Part shown: positions 60,368 through 64,000 of the stretch, one piece after another | Numbering within the stretch: the stretch's first letter is position 1 | Layout: each line of letters opens with the position of its first letter | Origin: Pseudomonas sp. UBA2684 | Lineage (GTDB): Bacteria > Pseudomonadota > Gammaproteobacteria > Pseudomonadales > Pseudomonadaceae | NCBI GenBank assembly: GCA_002354655.1 | Contig: DELY01000044.1 | Location: 153,041-217,040, forward strand | DNA: 64,000 nucleotides | Direction: 5' to 3' | Translations under genes and position numbers: made by a program | Notes under the pieces: model-generated | What the model saw: only the letters and a program-made list of their open reading frames with translations | What the model was told of the DNA's origin: nothing | Database searches by the model: none

Positions 60368-61387
60368 ATGCTGATCGATATACACGCTCACCTTGTGACC
60401 AAGGGCATGCTCAATCGCCATGCGTTCTGGGGCCCGTTCATGAAAACCACAGGCTTTACCGTCGGCCACTTTTCCCTGGGCACCAAGCAACCATCCAAGG
60501 CCGCCAGCGATGAAGAGGCCGAGGCCAACCTGCTGGCGCGCATGACTCACGAGAGCCGGCGCAAGCTAATGGCCGAACGTGGCGTGGACAAACTTGTGCT
60601 ATCGGCCCCCTCGCATGCCTTTATGTACTGGGCCGACGAGTTCGGCAGCGACTATGCGCGGATCTGCAACGATGAAATGTCCGCCTATTGCCGTCAGGAC
60701 CCCGCGCATTTCGACTTCTGGTGCCATGCCAACCTGGCCGAACCGGAGGCGGCCGTGCAGGAAATCGAGCGGGCCGTCACCCAGTTGGGGGCCAAGGGCG
60801 TGTGCGTGGGCGGTACCAATTTCAATGGCATCGAGACTCACGACGAACGCTTGTTCCCCGTGTGGGAAAAGATCGAACAATTAGACGTGCCGATCATGGT
60901 GCATGGCTTCAATCAGTCGATGTACTGGGGCGACAAGCATACCGACGACAAATTCGAGACAACCTCCATCGTCGGCGACTGTGTCGATGAAACGCTGTTT
61001 TTCTGGTACCTGATCTGTGGCGGCGCGCTGGATGCCTTTCCCAACCTCAAGGCCTACATCACTCACGCCGGCGGCATGGCCGTGTTTCAGTTGGGCCGCT
61101 TGAGCGAGCTGAACCGAGCCATGGCGCCGGATGCCCGCAACCAGAAGCCGCTCATGGACTACATGACGAACTTCTACTTCGATCTTGACGTACATGCGCC
61201 AGGCCTACGCCGTGGCGTAGCCGACGTCGTTGGAGTAGAACGGCTGGTCTACGGCACCAATTTCGGCGGCGCTTACGACCACGGCGATCTCACCGCTGGT
61301 CTGGGCCTCAACGACAGCGATCGCGAAAAGATCCGCAGTGGCAATGCCATCCAACTGCTCAAACTGGACATGCCAGCGTCTCTCTGA
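60368..61387 (+). CDS. Amidohydrolase-2 family metal-dependent hydrolase/decarboxylase
   Basis: A 339-residue ACMSD/amidohydrolase-2 type TIM barrel. DIHAH supplies the first metal ligands, with later HGFNQSMYWGDKHTD, ITHAGG and the C-terminal VYGTNFGGAYDHGD. In most relatives the last motif is G-[ST]-D-[YFW], with Asp as metal/catalytic ligand; here it is Asn, although a nearby Asp-His-Asp could compensate. Such enzymes decarboxylate or hydrolyse ring-derived acids. GGAG lies upstream of the ATG. Confidence 0.82.
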   Translation: MLIDIHAHLVTKGMLNRHAFWGPFMKTTGFTVGHFSLGTKQPSKAASDEEAEANLLARMTHESRRKLMAERGVDKLVLSAPSHAFMYWADEFGSDYARICNDEMSAYCRQDPAHFDFWCHANLAEPEAAVQEIERAVTQLGAKGVCVGGTNFNGIETHDERLFPVWEKIEQLDVPIMVHGFNQSMYWGDKHTDDKFETTSIVGDCVDETLFFWYLICGGALDAFPNLKAYITHAGGMAVFQLGRLSELNRAMAPDARNQKPLMDYMTNFYFDLDVHAPGLRRGVADVVGVERLVYGTNFGGAYDHGDLTAGLGLNDSDREKIRSGNAIQLLKLDMPASL

Positions 61388-61531
61388 CTCTACGCAGATG
61401 CAGCGCGTGCTTCTGCACGCGCTGCATGGCATTTCCGCGATCAGGCTAAACAGAATTTTGCACCTGTGGCTCGGCAACGGGTTGGAGTGGCGCCTGCGCG
61501 AATAGCCTGGACTACCTGCAACGTGCGCGAC

Positions 61532-62398
61532 TCAGAGCGGCTTCAGGTAATAACCCACCGCCACCGCATAGTCGCCGACCTTGCGAATCAAGGTGTTCTT
61601 TGTCTCGCTGCGGCCAGTCACCGGGTTACGCCACAGGTAAGTGATTTCACCCTCACCTTTGCCGTTGACGATCGTGAGCATCTGTTCGCCGATAAGTGCC
61701 TGATCGACTGACTTCACCGCACGGAAGTCAGTGCCCACCATTCGCAGGTTGTAACCGTGGGCAACGTAGCGCTCGGTTCGCAGATCGGCGACGAACACAT
61801 AGAGATCGTCGCGGATAAACTCTGCATCCAGGCCATTTATGCGCTTGAAGGTTTCTTCAGGGCTTTTTGCGATAGCCGCAGCGGCTCTGTCCAGCAGCAG
61901 CCTCGCCTCCTCCGGGCTGGCGCGCGGTATGTAGTAGCCAACCGCAAAGATGCGCTCGCCAACACGTTGAAAGAATACGTGCTTGCGTTCGACTTTCCCG
62001 TCTTCCCAGTTCATCCATCGGTATTCGGCACGGTGCACCGCACCGTTGTCAGGCAGGCTCAAGGCCTTCTGGAAGGCGGCGTTGAGCTCTTCATTCAAGG
62101 CGCTACTGATATTACGCCCGACCAGGTTCACCGAAGGCCCACCGCTGGCCAACATAACCCCAGCGGTATCCAGCACATAAACGTACAACTCACCGTCGAT
62201 GAACTCGCCCTGGCGGCTGAAGACCGCCAGCGCGGCGTCACCCTTATCCTTATAAAACGCAACGGCCTTGTTCAGTAGCCGGCTCGCGCGTTCGGCCTCG
62301 GGCGCGTAGCGCTCCTCGAGCGACTCCTGGGCGAATGCCTGCGGCAAACAAAACAACCCCAGCATCAGCAGCAAGGCATTACGAAAGATAAGCGACAT
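61532..62398 (-). CDS. Exported double Cache-domain protein
   Basis: A 288-residue periplasmic protein: signal peptide (LLLMLGLFCLPQAFAQESLE), then two tandem single-Cache modules of about 130 residues (DGELYVYVLDTAGVMLASGG ending VGERIFAVGYYIPRA; RDDLYVFVADLRTERYVAHG ending VGDYAVAVGYYLKPL). There is no output domain, so it probably binds a small ligand and works with a membrane sensor or transporter. Confidence 0.85.
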   Translation of the reverse strand: MSLIFRNALLLMLGLFCLPQAFAQESLEERYAPEAERASRLLNKAVAFYKDKGDAALAVFSRQGEFIDGELYVYVLDTAGVMLASGGPSVNLVGRNISSALNEELNAAFQKALSLPDNGAVHRAEYRWMNWEDGKVERKHVFFQRVGERIFAVGYYIPRASPEEARLLLDRAAAAIAKSPEETFKRINGLDAEFIRDDLYVFVADLRTERYVAHGYNLRMVGTDFRAVKSVDQALIGEQMLTIVNGKGEGEITYLWRNPVTGRSETKNTLIRKVGDYAVAVGYYLKPL

Positions 62399-62458
62399 AG
62401 CATGTCCTCAAATGCCCACCTGGCCTGCTGCATCGCATCAGGAACGGTGAACGCTGGC

Positions 62459-63583
62459 TCAAAGGTTACGACCGATGATTTCCTTCATGATTTCCGAGGT
62501 GCCGCCATAGATACGCGCGACCCGCGCATCGACCCAAGCGCGACTGATCTTGTATTCGCTCATGAAGCCATAACCGCCGTGCAACTGGAGGAACTCATCG
62601 AGCAATTTGCCCTGCATTTCCGAGCCAAGCAGCTTGGCCATGGCGGCGGTGTCCGGGGCCAGCTCGCCGCGCATCACCTTGTCCAGGCAATCGTCGACGA
62701 ATACCCGCAGCATGGTCGCCTGGGCCTTGGCCTCGGCGAGCTTGAAACGGGTGTTCTGGAAATCCAGTACTGGTTTGCCGAATACCTTGCGTTCACGGGT
62801 GTAAGCAATGGTTTCTTCGAGCAACGTGTCGATTGATTGCGCGGCACGAATAGCGATGATCAACCGCTCCCAGGCCAACTGATGGGTGAGGTACTTGAAG
62901 CCCTGACCTTCTTCGCCCAGGCGATTACCGACCGGCACGCGCACTTCGTCGAAGAACAGCTCGGCGGTGTCCTGCCCCTTCAGCCCGATCTTCTCCAGCA
63001 GCCGTCCCTTGGAGAACCCCTTGCGATCCTCCTCAATGCAGATCAGCGTCAGTTCCTTAGCCGCCGGATCGAGTTTGGTCGCGGTAACCATCAGCCCGGC
63101 GTTGCCACCGTTGGTGATGAAGGTCTTCTGCCCGGAGACGATATAATCGCCGCCGTCGCGGCGGGCCAGGGTGCGCATGGCGCGCAAATCGCTGCCGATG
63201 CCCGGTTCGCTCATGGCGATTACGCCGATCAACTCGCCACTGACCATGCGCGGCAGCCATTGCTGCTTTTGCTCTTCGCTACCGTAGGCGACGATGTAAG
63301 GCGCGACGATTTCGGAATGGGTGGTGAACCCCACGGCCGTGGCGTTGGCACGCGCCAGCTCCTCGATCATCACTGCGGAGTGGCCAAAATCGCCACCCGA
63401 GCCGCCATATTCTTCCGGCACGGTGGAGCACAGCAAGCCGAGCTCGCCGGCCTTGAGCCAGACTTCCTTGGGCACGATGCCCTGCTTTTCCCACTCGTGT
63501 AGGTAGGGCACGATTTCACGGTCGACAAAACGCCGTGCCTGATCGCGGAACATGTTGTGGTCTTCTCGAAAAACGCCACGCAT
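62459..63583 (-). CDS. Acyl-CoA dehydrogenase
   Basis: A 374-residue acyl-CoA dehydrogenase of the usual 380-residue class. IAMSEPGIGSDLRAM (FAD/substrate), ITNGGNAGLMVTATK and the C-terminal LHGGYGFMSEYKISRAWVDA with IYGGTSEIMKEIIGR are clear. It oxidises a cargo-specific acyl-CoA. The downstream-reading partner is the enoyl-CoA hydratase gene 30 bases upstream on the same strand, so the two form an operon. Confidence 0.93.
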   Translation of the reverse strand: MRGVFREDHNMFRDQARRFVDREIVPYLHEWEKQGIVPKEVWLKAGELGLLCSTVPEEYGGSGGDFGHSAVMIEELARANATAVGFTTHSEIVAPYIVAYGSEEQKQQWLPRMVSGELIGVIAMSEPGIGSDLRAMRTLARRDGGDYIVSGQKTFITNGGNAGLMVTATKLDPAAKELTLICIEEDRKGFSKGRLLEKIGLKGQDTAELFFDEVRVPVGNRLGEEGQGFKYLTHQLAWERLIIAIRAAQSIDTLLEETIAYTRERKVFGKPVLDFQNTRFKLAEAKAQATMLRVFVDDCLDKVMRGELAPDTAAMAKLLGSEMQGKLLDEFLQLHGGYGFMSEYKISRAWVDARVARIYGGTSEIMKEIIGRNL

Positions 63584-63613
63584 CTCTCACACTCCAAAAT
63601 TAGGGGGTTGGTC

Positions 63614-64000
63614 TTAACGATCCCGGTAGTCTGGTTTGCGCTTGTCGACAAAAGCCGCCACCGCTTCCTGGTGATCGTCGGTGTGATGGGCCAGCGCTTG
63701 ATAGGCGGCAGACAGCTCCAGCAGCGAGTCCAAACGCATGTGCTGGCCTTCGCGCAGCAGGCGCTTGCACAGCCGCAAGGCATGCCCAGGATTGCTGGCA
63801 ATGCGCTGCGCAAGGGCTTGCGCCTCGGCCTGCAGGGTTTCATGGGTGCAGACCTGCTCCACCAGGCCCCACTCCAATGCCTTGGCGGCATCGATGGTGT
63901 CGCCGGTGAACGCCATCAGGCTGGCCTTGGGAATACCAATAATGCGCGGCAGCAACCACGCCCCGCCATCACCCGGAACAATGCCCAGGCGCACGAAACT
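63614..64000 (-). CDS. Enoyl-CoA hydratase/isomerase, start beyond window edge
   Basis: The C-terminal 128 residues of a crotonase-family protein. The conserved RLGIVPGDGGAWLLPRIIGI, AKALEWGLVEQVC and a C-terminal AVAAFVDKRKPDYRDR are present, typical of short-chain enoyl-CoA hydratases. The frame is open to the right edge, so the start (about 130 residues more) lies outside. Confidence 0.9.
   Translation of the reverse strand, partial: SFVRLGIVPGDGGAWLLPRIIGIPKASLMAFTGDTIDAAKALEWGLVEQVCTHETLQAEAQALAQRIASNPGHALRLCKRLLREGQHMRLDSLLELSAAYQALAHHTDDHQEAVAAFVDKRKPDYRDR

Noticed and set aside
1-64000. CRISPR array, rRNA or intact insertion sequence
   Set aside because: No regularly spaced direct repeats, no rRNA-like sequence and no complete transposase were seen.

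Overview
The window carries most of an integrative and conjugative element (ICE) of the ICEclc / PAGI-2 / PFGI-1 family, integrated in a Pseudomonas-type chromosome. Assignment to Pseudomonas rests on the high GC content, the fadE and PA2817-like genes at the left edge, and a 19-base copy of the 3' end of tRNA-Gly (attL, 2460-2478) directly after them. That is the locus where PAGI-2-type islands are known to integrate. The intact tRNA and the integrase are not in the window and should lie to the right of it.

Layout. 1-2459: chromosome (3' part of fadE, a PA2817-like gene, two terminators). 2460-2910: attL and a non-coding end. 2911-11000: ICE control and replication block: a LysR regulator, then a compact + strand operon alpA-parA-shi-like-parB/bisD-DUF2857/bisC-STY4528 replication protein, followed by PFL_4669, DUF3158 and ssb. 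11149-15462: topoisomerase III and three small ICE genes. 16131-19377: an inserted sensory module (chemoreceptor, NIT-domain protein, EAL protein with an in-frame amber stop). 20041-22299: STY4534/DUF3577, DUF932 and a truncated DUF3275 gene. 22401-32564: a defence island on the minus strand. It holds a Rad50-like ATPase paired with a DUF3800 protein, a small MITE-like element, and a three-gene Shango system (helicase, ATPase, TerB protein). 32975-55156: the GI-class mating-pair apparatus (PilL2, TIGR03759, transglycosylase, TIGR03765, TraD, TIGR03747, RAQPRD, TIGR03758/03745/03750/03746/03749/03752/03751, VirB4-type ATPase, RadC, TIGR03757/03756/03755, TraG-N). It is interrupted by a fic gene and by a damaged RES-Xre toxin-antitoxin pair. 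55165-58462: DUF3742, the YhaV-PrlF toxin-antitoxin pair and the MobH relaxase. 58463-64000: gene debris, then a catabolic cargo cluster (SDR, amidohydrolase, Cache protein, acyl-CoA dehydrogenase, start-truncated enoyl-CoA hydratase).

How it fits together. By analogy with ICEclc, the alpA operon would switch on transfer competence (ParB/BisD and DUF2857/BisC act as the late-gene activator there). SSB, TopB and the STY4528/STY4534 proteins would process or replicate the excised circle. The relaxase and TraD would deliver DNA to the envelope-spanning T4SS. Defence genes and catabolic genes are cargo.

Most unusual signals: (1) an origin-like array inside the STY4528 gene, with a DnaA box, four copies of a CTTCGGAATCCGAAG-type palindrome spaced in helical phase, and an AT-rich inverted repeat; (2) the Rad50-like/DUF3800 pair as a candidate defence system; (3) two structurally matching two-hairpin leaders upstream of the STY4534 and radC genes; (4) paired palindromes with a CTATCCCC-N-GGGGATAG core. 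All functional statements are inferred from reading the sequence; no database search was run.
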